Positions 45,696 through 57,078 of a DNA stretch of 64,000 nt are shown here, one piece after another. The notes beneath the pieces are model-generated. The model was not told where the DNA came from, did not search any database, and was given only the letters and a program-made list of their open reading frames with translations. How positions within the stretch are numbered: the first letter of the stretch is position 1; each line of letters begins with the position of its first letter. Position numbers and translations under genes: made by a program. This stretch comes from Pleurodeles waltl (lineage: Eukaryota > Chordata > Amphibia > Caudata > Salamandridae), in assembly GCF_031143425.1 (NCBI RefSeq), contig NC_090445.1:1578680049-1578744048 (forward strand), in the 5' to 3' direction.

Positions 45696-45953
45696 TCAAG
45701 TGAGGCTAATGTCTTCTTTAATTTTTGCCTTCATAGTGCTGATAATATCATTAGATTGAAAAGCAATGACAGCGCACGTACGACACAAGTCATGCCACTG
45801 TGCAGATGACTTGCTGCTAAATGTGAAAGATGTAAATTTAGTGTTGAACCTAAACATTAATGACATGAAGTGATTTGGGAGGCTATCACGACTAGGAGCT
45901 AACAGGGAAAAGTCATGCATATTCCTGCTCAGTTCAATGACAAGACCTAACAA
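45696..45953 (-). mobile_element. Possible LINE C-terminal fragment
   Basis: The minus-strand frame has FTFSSKSSAQWHDLC followed by a Lys-rich end, loosely like the CR1/L2 closing pattern 'FS..A..LWN.LP....  FK..LK..L'. The match is weak; it may be chance. Confidence 0.25.
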
Positions 45954-46053
45954 AAAAACCTGAGATGATTTACAGCCACTTGGGTGGAAGATAGCATGCT
46001 TAGATAATGGGTAATTAATTCATATTGTGTGCATTCAGATGTTGCAGCATTTA

Positions 46054-47753
46054 TGGCCTCATTTACAAGAAACGGGTGCATCAGAATCATGTGCCGCCCC
46101 TGGAGGGTTGTATGACACAACCACGCATGCAAAAACAACTCATGCCTTAAAAACGTGGCCAGAACCACAACCGCATCTTTACCATGCATTGCTTTACCAA
46201 GCATGCCCTTACAACAATTTTTGTTGTAAAAGCATATGTGGTAAAGTAATATGTGTGGTGAATTCCCCCCCTGCCCTCCACCCTAACAAGCCCCTTTAAC
46301 TAAATCTACCCACTACCCGCCCCCGCCTGAGCCCTAAACCTAAAAAAACTACCCTGACCCCACTGCTCTTAAAACTACCCCAAGGCCTAAACCCACAAAA
46401 CTACCCCGGTCCCCCTATTCTTAAATCTAACCCGACCCCACGCCCTGAGCCCTAAAATGCACCAGCCATCCACCCCACCACTGCCAGTAAAACTACCCTG
46501 CCCTGAGCCCCTAAAGCACAAAACTGCTCCTACCACTGCCCCCAAATCTACCCCGACCCCATGGGCCTTGAGCCCTAAAATCCAAGACCCCCCACCCTGA
46601 GCCATAGAGCCCCCTCGTACCCCTCAATACCTTCCCAAACTAACCTAAACTCCCCACCCCTCCCTGAGGCCTAAATTCCAAAAACTACCCGCCCCCCGTG
46701 GGCCCAAAAACCTCTCATTCACCCTTAAAAACCTCCCCTCCCCAAACTACCACAACCACCCTCCCTGGCCCTGAGGCCTAAATCCACCAAACTTCCCCAA
46801 CCGCCCTCCCCCCAGCCCGCCTACCCTTAAGTCTACGTGACCCCTCCCTGCCCTAAGCCTTTTACCCCCTACACACCCCTAAAATAAAAAATTAAAAAAC
46901 ATCCTTAAATACAACCTCAGCCCCACTTACCTTGACCGATCCTTCTTCCAGCTCCCTTAAAAACCTCCTCCTGGCCTCCTGCCCTTGAATCTACCCCGAC
47001 CCCCCCAGCTACCCTGCCCTCTAATTTACCCTGGCCTCCTCCAGCCCTGAGCCCTAAACTCCCTCCACACTCCCATAATGTAAAAAAACTCCCCCCTAAA
47101 AAACAAAACAGCCCTACTTACCTCAACTGATCCGTTTTCCTTCTCCTTCCTGCTTGCCCGCCCATCTGCACAGCTTGACCGCAGCCTGAACCACACATAT
47201 GTGGCCTGCCTTAACCACGCAAATGCTTAGCTAAGGCATATGCGTGGTTCAGACAAACGTTGTTCAGTTTGTGGCCTTCCGGTATGTGTGGCTGTGCCCA
47301 CATAGTTTAGGCCGTTTCCCACCCTGGAGCCCTTAACGACACCATGGAGCACATTTCCACAGATGCAAAAGAAATTCTGATGTATCTGTGGCCTAAACTG
47401 ACGCATTGCTGGACTAGCGTATAAAAAATGACGCTACTCCAGCAATGTCAAACGGCTCCCATGTCAAAAGCCCTGTGTCAGCCGTTACATTTTTGATGCG
47501 GTGAAGTCACAGAACAATGCAGTGAAATGTAGTAAATTTCACTGCCCCAGTTCTGAGTGGCTTTTAACTGGGAACGCCCACCCTGGATACATTATACCTG
47601 CTGCAGGTATAATGTGGCGCAGGGCTTTACAACCTGGCGCAATGGTTCCATTGCACCAGTTTCTAAATGTGATGCAGTGTAGGGGACTGCTTGTGCTGCC
47701 ACAGCGTAAAAAAAGTGACGCTCGGCGGCACAAGAGGTTTGTAAATAAGCCCC
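46054..47753. mobile_element. Non-autonomous Harbinger-type element, 1.7 kb
   Basis: The left end is TGGCCTCATTTACAAGAAAC; the right end inverted is GGGGCTTATTTACAAACCTC, giving imperfect terminal repeats around TTTACAA. TTA at 46051-46053 and TTA at 47754-47756 form the 3-bp target duplication. The body contains a C-rich repetitive tract. No transposase is encoded. Confidence 0.78.
46260..47120. repeat. C-rich, G-poor degenerate tandem tract
   Basis: Irregular repeats of CCCTGAGCCCTAAA, ACTACCCC and CCACCC-like words over some 850 bp. The minus strand is therefore G-rich with many GGG runs and could form quadruplexes. It lies wholly inside the 1.7-kb element. Confidence 0.8.
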
Positions 47754-47756
47754 TTA

Positions 47757-48409
47757 GTATTTAGTATCAAGAGGATGTTTGCCTCAGGAGTTAGCATTGA
47801 TTTGTTCATGTAAGTGTTAGTATTTAAGTAGCAAGAAAGTAATGCTGCTAGTTAATTACTTGGACGCCATCTAGATCATATAAATAAAAAATCACACAGT
47901 CTTGGGTTAAGCGCTGAGCCGGGATTCAAAAGTGGGTCCCAGGAGCTAGAGGTTTTCTTTTATGGTCTCTAGGGGTACCAGTTGCCACCAACATTTTGCT
48001 GTTTGCAGCCGTTTTGGGCTGTGTTACAACCACAGAGAAATTTCTCATGTTTTCATATTTTAATATTTCCTAGTTTTAGCAGCTGATTAAATGCACGTTA
48101 TGAATCACTATTTATTAACATGCGGAATTCTCTGTTTTTTCACCAGTTATATGCCCTACATGACATTTGACGTTACTTCTTGTGATATTACTTATTGTTT
48201 ATGACAATTTGGGGATCTCTAAACTCCAGTATACTACCTGAAATTGTTTACCTGCAACTTCAGTTCCTGCATTAAATACATCATCAAAGCTGAGTCTATG
48301 ATGCGTGGAACATAGGCATAGAAAATAATTCCTGAAGCGGAGCTCTGTAAATATAGCAGCACTATGCGGTCGAATGCAATTTCATGGTGACAGGGTAACT
48401 CAAAGTGCA
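47757..48409. other. No recognised feature
   Basis: AT-rich spacer between the 1.7-kb element and the first solo LTR. It ends with the GTGCA target site. Confidence 0.45.
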
Positions 48410-50732
48410 TGTTAGATCTGGCATCCTTGGCATGGTCTCCCCTGTCTTTTTTGCCTCTGCTTTCCAAGTTTTGACTGTGTGCTGGACTCTGTTTTTGCTG
48501 TTTTTGGTACTCTGGGCACTTTACCACTGCTGATCATTGCTAAAGTGCAAGTACTCCCTCTGTAAAATGTATGTGTAATCGGCTTTTCCATGGTTGGCAT
48601 ATTTGATTTACTAGTAAATCCCTAGTAAAGTGCACTAGAGGTGCCTAGGGCCTATGATTCAAATGCTACTAGTGGGCCTGCAGCACTGGTTGTGGCACCC
48701 ACATTCATAGCCCTGTAAACATGGCTCAGACCTGCCACTGCAGTGTCTGTGTGTGCAGTTTTAAACTGCCAATTCGACCTGGCAAGTGTACCCACTTGCC
48801 AGGCCTAAACCTTCCCTTTTTCTACATGTAAGGCACCCCTAAGGTAGGCCTAGGTAGCCCCCTGGGCAGGGTGCAGCGTAAAGGAGGGACATGAACTGGT
48901 GTGTGTTCCATGTCGTGACAGTGAAATACTGCCAAGTTTGGTTTTCACTTTTGCAAGGCCTATCTCTCCCATAGGTTAACATGGGGGTTGCCTTTAAATC
49001 ATATGTAAGTGCAGATTGCCTTTGGGTGCACATAGAACTATGGAATTTTGTGTCTCTGAACTCACAATTCGAAAATACACCTTTTGGTAAAGTTGTTTTT
49101 TAAATTGTTAGTTTGGAAATGCCACTTTTAGAAAGTGGGCCTTTTCTTGCTTAAACCATTCTGTGACTCTGCCTGCTTGTGTAGTCCCTGTTTGGGTCAG
49201 GCTGACAGTTGGGCTGTTTGTGAATCCCCTCTAAACAGTGACACAAAGTGAGCTGGAGAATAGCCTGCATATCCTGATGGGCCATCTGAGCTAGAGTGGA
49301 GGGAGACGTGGTCATTTACACCTGAATGGACCGTGCCTGCCCTCACACAATGCAGTCTCCAACTCCCTGGTGTGAGACTGGGACATGACCTGGGCAAGGC
49401 AGGATCTTTCCCAGAGACTTTCCTTTGAAGTTTTCCTACTTCAAAGGCAGAAAGGGGTATAAGTAGTGGACCCAAAACCCCAGACTTTAGATTTCTTCAA
49501 GATCACTTTTGGATTCAAGAGTAACCTCTGCAAAAGAGAAGACCTGAAGAGCTGAGGAAAAGTGCTGCCATTGCCTGTGAATGTGCTTTGGTGGGCTATC
49601 CTGCAGTTGCTGCTTCTGTCTGTGAAAGGGGACAAAGACTTGACTTTGTTGTGCATTCCTGCTTGAGAAGAATCTCCAAGGGCTTGAACTGAGCTTGCCT
49701 CTTGTTTTGAAGTCTCAGGGACATCAAAGACTTCCTCTGCCAGCAACTGGACTCTCTGCTGAGACTCTTGCCCTGCCAAGTGGAGGCCCATCCAGTCCCT
49801 GGGCCCTTGAGTGGTGAAGTTGGCAGAACAAGGACTGAAATCCATGCAGAGAACACCATGCAGGGAAATTTTCGATGCACCACCTGCAACGAGGCTGAAA
49901 AATGATGCGCCATCCACTTCATGGCAAAAATTTACGCTTCACCCTCATTGCAGCTGGGAGATTGACACATCGCAGCTAGAGTAACAAAGCAACACCTACT
50001 TGCAGCTGCTGATAACGACGCAAACCCCACACAGTGTGGTTTTCTAACACCATGCAACCGGATTTCTCATGCATCATCCCTGGACGTCAAAGTCATCGTG
50101 AATGTGTGTGGATCCGAGGTGCCCTGTCCAGAAATCGATGCATTGCTCTCTTGTGAGGGAGAAAAACGATGCATTGCCAACCTGACCGGAGGAGACTACG
50201 ACGCACGGCCTCACTTATGAGTAAGGAATCAACGCATCGCTGACTTTTCCGAAGCACACTCTCCCAGGCTGCTTTATTTCTGATGCAAACCAGATACTTT
50301 GTGTAAAATCACAGTTTCTATTGTTTTCTATGGAGTAAGACTCTTAGGGCCAGATGTAGCAAGCAGTTTTGCCCATTCTGTGTCTATGGGAAAATGTGTT
50401 TGTACCTATGGCCCTAATTCTTTTGAAAATTCGTATCTCGACTTGTGTATGTTGGATTTTTGTTGTTGTGGTCTTGTTTGATTTAGATAGATATTGCCTA
50501 TTTTTCTAAACTGGTGTGATGTCCATTTTGTAGTGTTTTCCCTGTATTACTGTGTGTGTTGGTACAAATACTTTATACATTGCTTCTGAGTTAAGCCTGC
50601 CTGCTCGTGCCAAGCTACCAAAGGGGTGAGTGGTGGTTAACTAGGTGTGTTTCTCCTTTTCCCTAATTAGAGTAAGGGTTCTTGCTTGGACAGGGGATAT
50701 CCTGATTGCCAACCAAAGACCCATGTGTAACA
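48410..50732 (+). mobile_element. Solo LTR, 2.3 kb, with perfect target duplication
   Basis: Begins TGTTAGATCTGGCATCC and ends ATGTGTAACA, so TG...CA with TGTTA/TAACA inverted ends. GTGCA at 48405-48409 and GTGCA at 50733-50737 are identical 5-bp flanks. No gag, pol or env is present, so this is either a solo LTR left by recombination or a coding-free LTR-type element. I recall sequence of this kind as high-copy in newts, which supports the species call but is from memory. Open frames inside (for example 49441-49917 minus) are not recognised proteins. Confidence 0.88.
50347..50414. mobile_element. Possible 68-bp Harbinger-like remnant within the LTR
   Basis: Starts GGGCCAGATGTAGC, like the autonomous Harbinger terminus, and ends ACCTATGGCCC. 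Flanks are TTA and TAA. It is very short; it may be an internally deleted copy or a chance likeness. Confidence 0.4.
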
Positions 50733-50737
50733 GTGCA

Positions 50738-51099
50738 CATTTGCAGCTTCGTGAAACTTTTGTGTAGAAGTAGAAATTGTGACTAAATACTTTGTATTTT
50801 TTAAGACTCATGTCCTTGCAACTTTTGAATAAATGTATACCATGCAGTATAAAAACTAAGAACACGTAAATAAATATGAACATTTTTCAATGTTTATCAC
50901 TAAAATTGTGCCCAGAGAAAATGCACATTTGGTGTTGATAATCACTTCTGTTTGGGAGGAAGTAGAAGAAACAAAATAGGCAGTGGCAAGTCCCAAAGGA
51001 GCTTGTTTTCCTATTTCCAGTGGTGCATGTTGATTTGCCATCCTTTCAGTATGAAGCTCTTTTTAGTGACAGTCCTCTAATGCTTCCTCGGGTGAAGTC
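50738..51099. other. No recognised feature
   Basis: AT-rich spacer after the solo LTR. No open frame of note. Confidence 0.4.
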
Positions 51100-52620
51100 G
51101 AGCAAACGTTGGCCCAGGTTTGGCGCTGTGCGTGTCTTAATTGCTCTGATACATTTGTACCTGCGGTGATTTATCATCCCATTCTCTGGTTGTACATGCA
51201 GTGGTTATACACACTGGTGGTGGATCCATTTTTAGAGTGGGGGTGTTGTCATCAATATTATGTCACTGAAGGCATGTGGATAGAGACAAATCCAAGCATT
51301 ACAGAGAACAGGTGCTGCAATAGAGCCATGCACGTTCAGCAGGGCAGCTATAGCGAACCAGTATGTGTCCAGTGGCGCATTTTAGAACACACTGCCCCCA
51401 TAAACGACTAAAGCATGGTGTGGTAGGGTCCTGTCATTTAAATAAAGCACATTCGATTGAAATGTCCAGCACATTTTATCAGCCATGCAGTTTTACTGCT
51501 AGAAGTACTTAACACACAAACAATAAATAGCAGAAATTGAGTTTCAGTGCCTATTTATCATTTCCACCTCACAAGTGTCAGATTTGTTTTGATCCTATTA
51601 AATTCTGTGAGCCCAATATATAGTTTGGTGGAGAGCATACTTTGCCACAAATGGCGACAGAGTACCTTGTCCACTAAACTGAAGGTTCTCCTTCTTTATC
51701 TAGAGACAGAAGGAAATTCAATATCTTGACGGTAAAAACTACTTCGTCTCTGCCACCGACACCTTTGACAGCCCGACAGAGTAAAGGCCATCAGAAATTT
51801 GGCCTTTTGTTCACACACCATATTTAGAGTGGGCCGTCAAATAGCCAGTTTCCACTGTCCATCACCGCCAGTTAAATCTTGGCGATAAGGGACTGTGAAA
51901 ATTGTAAAATGACCCTCTTGCCCTGAAAGAATACTCAAATGACTAGGGGGACATTGCTATTTTCTATTTTCGTAAAGAAAATCCCACTTTGGCATTTTCA
52001 TTTTTAAAATAAAAAAAACATTGATAATTTGCTGCATAACTCCATCATGTTGACTGAGTCATCCTTCCAACTTTCAATGCTTTGACAGGAACTAGTGTAA
52101 TGGTGAATCCTGTTAATGCAAGAAATATCTGCTAGGCCGGCGGATATCTCAAACGTTGGCAGGTGGGATTTACCTCAGGGAGTCGCCTTGATGGACTAAA
52201 TATAGATCCCTCAAACTCTAAGTCAGGCCCTTTAACTACATCAAACTTACTACACAAAAACCCACAATGCCTCATTTGTACTTTGCGTGCTGCTGAATGT
52301 ATTTTAAAATATTTGTATGTTAATTTACAACTATTTACATTGTATTGTGTGTTAGAAAACATTTGACATTCTACGTCCCTTCCTTTAACGCTCCCTGTAC
52401 CACACCAGGATTGCCACTTTGTTCACAGTACAAATTTCACTCACTGCAGTTAGGGAACGGAAAAGTAAACAGCAATCTACTGAGTAAGCAGCAGTTTGGC
52501 AGAAGACATTGCTTGACACCTGACCTCTGTCACTGCAACATGATACAAACAATACTTCACGACCTCTTTAAAGTTAATTCTCCTTCTGACCACCCACCTA
52601 CACCACTCTCGGCGCTTAGA
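51100..52620 (+). mobile_element. L1 3'-end copy, mostly untranslated region
   Basis: Runs parallel to 55130-56230. Shared words include ATGCAGTGG, AGAGTGGGG, TGTCATCA and ACTGAAG, GTGTGGTAG, GCAGTTTTACTG, TTTGATCCTAT and GTTTGGCAGAAGACATTGC, all in the same order. The other copy is attached to an L1 polymerase end, which identifies the family. This copy lacks a recognisable coding end. Its 5' limit is approximate. Confidence 0.65.
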
Positions 52621-52935
52621 GTACACACCTCCCCAGTACTGCATATTGTGTCAGTGGCGGCAAGACCAGAATGTCTTCCTTTCTTTTTTTTAGATGTGGT
52701 TTTAAAAGTTGTTTCACGCTTATACGTTATTGTCATGACTGAACTATGTGAGAGAATTTCATGCTTGATTTCTTTAATTTACCTAACTGGGGTCAGTGGG
52801 AGCGTCCTCTGCTGCTTCTCCATTTTCTTAGGTGACAAGGGTCTTTAGGTCTGTTCCACAATAAGAGGTTAATAACTTTGATGATGATGGTCCCAGAGTA
52901 TTGTGGACCTAATATTGCCTGACAAAAAACATTGG

Positions 52936-53100
52936 ACCTGATTTAGATCTTGGCAGAGGGAAATACTCTGTCACAAACTTGACCAATATCCCATCCCCCG
53001 TATTACAATCCAATTATTTCCTATGGGGACTGTAATACAGAGGACGGGATGTCTGTCATGTTTGTGACATAGTATTCCCCCGCTGAGATCTAAATCAGGC
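52936..53100. mobile_element. Palindromic MITE, about 165 bp
   Basis: Starts ACCTGATTTAGATCTTGGC and ends GCTGAGATCTAAATCAGGC, with a centre around CAATTATTTCCTATGG. Flanks ACATTG (52929 and 53101) repeat directly, suggesting a target duplication of 6-8 bp. That size fits hAT-type better than Harbinger. Confidence 0.8.
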
Positions 53101-53105
53101 ACATT

Positions 53106-53295
53106 GGGGGTTATTCTAACTTTGGAGGAGGTGTTAATCCGTCCCAAAAGTGACGGAAAAGTGACGGATTTACCACCAGCCGTATTACGAGTCCATTATA
53201 TCCTATGGAACTCGTAATACGGCTGGTGGTATATCCGTCACTTTACCGTCACTTTTGGGACGGATTAACACTCCTCCAAAGTTAGAATAACCCCC
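53106..53295. mobile_element. 190-bp palindromic MITE, copy 2
   Basis: Same length and nearly the same sequence as 32114-32303; I see two differences (GG against AT in the GTGACGGATTT region). Flanks are ATT at 53103-53105 and ATT at 53296-53298. It inserted into the right flank of the neighbouring MITE. Confidence 0.92.
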
Positions 53296-54469
53296 ATTGT
53301 GTCCTTAATATTGTTTACACAAATTTTCACCATTTGCAGTTAATAGGAAAACAAATCTAAACACACATTATGTCCTCTCTGGAGTCCTCTGAGTTATATA
53401 GCGATCCCGTGTCTGTAGACACAGGTCGGCTTTAGGTCCACCTTAGTGGGCGACGAACTGAGGGGGCACTGTGTTTTGAAATCTTGTATGGGTTTAGAAG
53501 CATCTGCAGCAAATTTCCTTGTGTGTTCAGCAGTTCTTAGACAGTAAAAATGTCAAGCTAAAGCTGGCTATTGATGTACCTGCTGGAAAGAGGTGGAGTT
53601 TTGTCAAGTGGAAGGTTTGACTCATATAAAAGCAGCATGAGGACTTAATATGCCTGCTGCCAAGAACAAGTACCACACAGATCATAGAATTTTATTTGGT
53701 GTAGATAGGTCAGTGGGTTAATGCTTTTGCATAGAGATTTATCTGTTACTTGTATTTGATAAGTTACAATCCTAATATAACACAATGAGAAATAAACTGT
53801 TGTCAAAGAGCTGCATGTTCATTGCAAGGTGTAGGTTAGAGGGTCATGTTTTTCCCCAGACTATCCTTATCCTATTTGTGCTAAAATGTTTTGCTGGGTT
53901 AGACATATATTCTTATTAGTAAAGCCAACTCCAATTACTGTGCTGTGTTTTAAAGCCAGAGTATGTGCTTCTCCAGATCAAGTACTCTTAAAACATACTG
54001 CATGCCAGTAAGGATGACATGTGACTCCTACACCTCATAGTCCTCATTGTCTTACATTTCCTATACAGGGATTTACACACATATGATTCACTGTCTCTGT
54101 ATAATGTGTGTGATGTAAAGTTCTCTGACCCCCTATACTGGTATGGGTAGCATAATAAAACATATTTAATGTATGTGAAAGAGGGGCTTTGGAGAAATGA
54201 AGGGCACTGTTGGACAGTGGTAGTGTTAGTGAGGGGACTTGTGGAGAAGGAGGTCAATGATTGTTTCCACGGGCATCACCAGTTCTAACGCTGGCCCTGT
54301 CTGTACAAAGAGCAGTTCTTGGACTATTTGTAGGAGGTTCTACCGGCCTTTGGCTTTGGTTCAAACTTTATTAGATAACTCCAGTTATTATGCTGTCAGC
54401 ACACGGCTTGGGTAAGTGCTGGAATGGTAGTATCATATTCCTTGACTAACAAGAAAGGCTGCCTGCTAC
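53296..54469. other. No recognised feature
   Basis: AT-rich sequence without a supported gene or repeat. It may include unrecognised upstream parts of the following L1. Confidence 0.4.
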
Positions 54470-55280
54470 CACATGCTACTGCATGCTGTTTGTGCTGGCT
54501 TTGGAGCCCTTTGTGTGCAGGTTGAGACAGGGCTTGCAGCCTTGAGGCATCAATGATGGTTCATTAAAACATATTGTGTCAATGTACACAGACGACGATC
54601 CATGCCACTCATACTTAAAAAGCTAAAGATGTTTGGTAGTCCCTCAATGAGGGTCCCTTAATGAGTAAACTGCAACAAGATAAATATCTATTGTATTAAA
54701 TGGGATCAATCAGGAGGAGGAAGGAAGTACCCCTTCTCAACATGGAAGTTGAGTGGGAAATGAACAGTGTTAAATATTTGAAGATTATGGTCATGAGAGT
54801 CTGTAGGGCACAGAGCGCTCTTAGGTTGGAGGAGCAATGGAGTGATTAGAACGGTCCGTGCCATTCTGGAATTCTTTGCCTTTTTCAGTCATGGGACATA
54901 TGTCTCTGACAAATATGATGTTTCTCCCAAGATGTTTGTATGTCTTTTAGAATTCTATGTGCCCTATGCCTGCAAGTACATTCCGACAGATGGATTGATT
55001 GGACAGTGTTAGTATGGCCTGAGAGTCACAGCCAGGTCAAATTGTCCACCCTTAAACTGCCCTGGAAGAGGGGTGGATTGAGACTTCCAGTTATGTGCCT
55101 ATATTACACTGAGTCGCAATTGAGAAATGTACACCTTGCCAGAGACCTTTATGATGCAGTGGTGCTGGAAAAATTATCAGAGTGGGGCTGCTGCCATCAC
55201 TGTTACATCACTGAAGTCGTAGGGATGGTGGAAAATCCACTTGACACACAAAGAACAATTGTAGCTGTGCCTTTTTAGCG
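54470..55280 (+). mobile_element. L1-type LINE, reverse transcriptase end
   Basis: Plus-strand ORF2 remnant. Near 54580 it reads NVYTDDDP, the ADD box with Ala replaced by Thr. Near 54740-54800 it reads KEVPLLNM then SVKYLKIMVM, the 'IKYLG' block of L1. At 55040-55130 it has LSTLKLPWKRGGLRLP and LYYTESQLRN, a hallmark L1 sequence ('L..P...GGL..PN...YY.A.QL'). Stops interrupt the frame before 54940. It continues into a 3' untranslated region to about 56240. Confidence 0.85.
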
Positions 55281-56240
55281 GGGGAGTGGTAAGAATGTTA
55301 TATGTAGTCAGTATTGCATTTTTGAGCATACTGTTGCAAATATGTTACTAAAGAAAGGTGTGGTAGTGCACACTGTAATTTACAAACATCACATTTTTCA
55401 TTGAAATGGACACTAAGGCCCTCATTATAAACACGGCGGTGTTAACCGCCGTGTTCATGCTGGCGGTCATTTAACTGACCGCCAGCCCCCCGGGACCCTG
55501 CCGGCCACCAGCCGGCCCAGCAGAATGCATGGCCGGGACATTGCCGGCGGCTCCACATCGAACCACCATCAATGCCGCTGCGCGGCGGGTGCAGCAGCAC
55601 CCGTCCCGCAGGTCACTGCCCGATCCTGCGCAAAAGGACACTGTACTGCCATGGGGTTTTGGGCGGTTCATAATATGGCGGTCTGCGCCACATGCCGGAT
55701 GGCGGTATTTATCCCCACCACCGGCATGATGGGCCAGACGGCCAAGTTCATAATGAGCCCCTAAATTTGCACAGACATTGCAGTTTTACTGAAAAAAAAT
55801 GAATACTGCGCAACAGATGATGTGTACACATTTGGTTTTAGGAAATATTTATTATTTGCACATCCCCAAGAAAGGGCTTAATTTGCTTTGATCCTATCAA
55901 AATCGTCATTTCCATCACACTTCACAACTACAAAGATATGTCCTTCCTCAAGTGGTGATATACTTTTAGATATTTGTACAGTTCATTTGAAGGTATTTAA
56001 ATGTTGCTGTGTTTTAGAAAAAAAAACTGACCTGACATCCTAGCCTTTCCTTTCTCAATCCATGTACCTCAAATGCTATGTCAAATAGTGAGGTTTACAA
56101 AATCCTATCACTGAGCAGTTACAGAAACCAAAGTAAACTCAAATTAATTCCCTACTGTGTTTATAAGCATCAGTTTGTCAGAAGACATAGCCTGGCATTT
56201 GATCCACACCTTTGAAGGCACAGCAAATGTGGCAAAATGT
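55281..56240 (+). mobile_element. L1 3' untranslated region, interrupted by a MITE
   Basis: Collinear with 51300-52620 on both sides of the MITE at 55417-55761, so it is the 3' end of the L1 that starts at 54470. No coding content. Confidence 0.6.
55417..55761. mobile_element. Harbinger-type MITE, 345 bp, GGCCCTCATTA family
   Basis: Starts GGCCCTCATTATAAAC and ends GTTCATAATGAGCCCC. TAA at 55414-55416 and TAA at 55762-55764 form the target duplication. The GC-rich body carries GGGTGCAGCAGCACCCGTC, as in 35097-35510. Small open frames inside are by-products. Confidence 0.88.
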
Positions 56241-57078
56241 AAATAAATGTAAAGACATCTCTATTTATTATTTGTTTAGAAGTACTGCATGGTTACTATG
56301 GGGGTGCTGCAGCACCCCTACTTCCAATGCCTATATTAGGATAGTATGGCCAGAGTGATCTGCACTGTTCGAAAAGACCTTCGTTTGCGGAACAGCTCCT
56401 ATTATGGTCCCTGAAGGCTTTTGTGAGTATCGTTTAGAGTATAAACTTTCTTGGGGGAAGGTCTGTTTCCTTTGACTAAACACAGGAGTTGTTTGAAATG
56501 GGTACAAGACAATTCTTGCAGTATACTAAAATTGGTCCATACTGGTCCATACTGTGAAATAAATATGGATAATAATCTTCCAGGAGCCTATTGTGCCCTG
56601 AAGGGTGTAATGTAATATGGGGTACAGAAAAATAAGACAACAAGTTTGTGCTGTACTTGGAATTCCTTTGCTGTTGCTGGAAAGATCTTTTTAGATGCTG
56701 TAAAGGGAAACTTTAAAAATAATGAAAATAAGACCAAATCTACACACAGTAGAGCGATATTGTTGAAAAATATATTAAGGTAATGATATTTATGTCAGAC
56801 AATACTTTTGTTATCAACATTCTGACAACCATTTGAAGAGATCATACACCGTCTCAGAAATGTGTTGTTGGTGCTTTCTTCCTGATCTCCGAGCCAGAGG
56901 TTCCCAGGGCACAGCCAGTGACAAGACATAGGTAGATCCTTTTCGGCTGATGAACACTAATTAATGCGCAGACGCATAACTGTCAGATCCCAGAGTTCAC
57001 AGAGACCAACACCATAGTGCAAAAGCAAAAAAGCCAACATGGTGGTCAGCAGGAAGGAGGTAAACGCCAACAACCATT
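56241..57078. other. No recognised feature
   Basis: AT-rich spacer. It contains a short palindrome GGGTGCTGCAGCACCC near 56304. It ends with the CCATT target site. Confidence 0.4.

Noticed and set aside
49197..49922. Minus-strand frames up to 158 residues
   Set aside because: Inside the 2.3-kb solo LTR, with overlapping alternative frames and no known motif.
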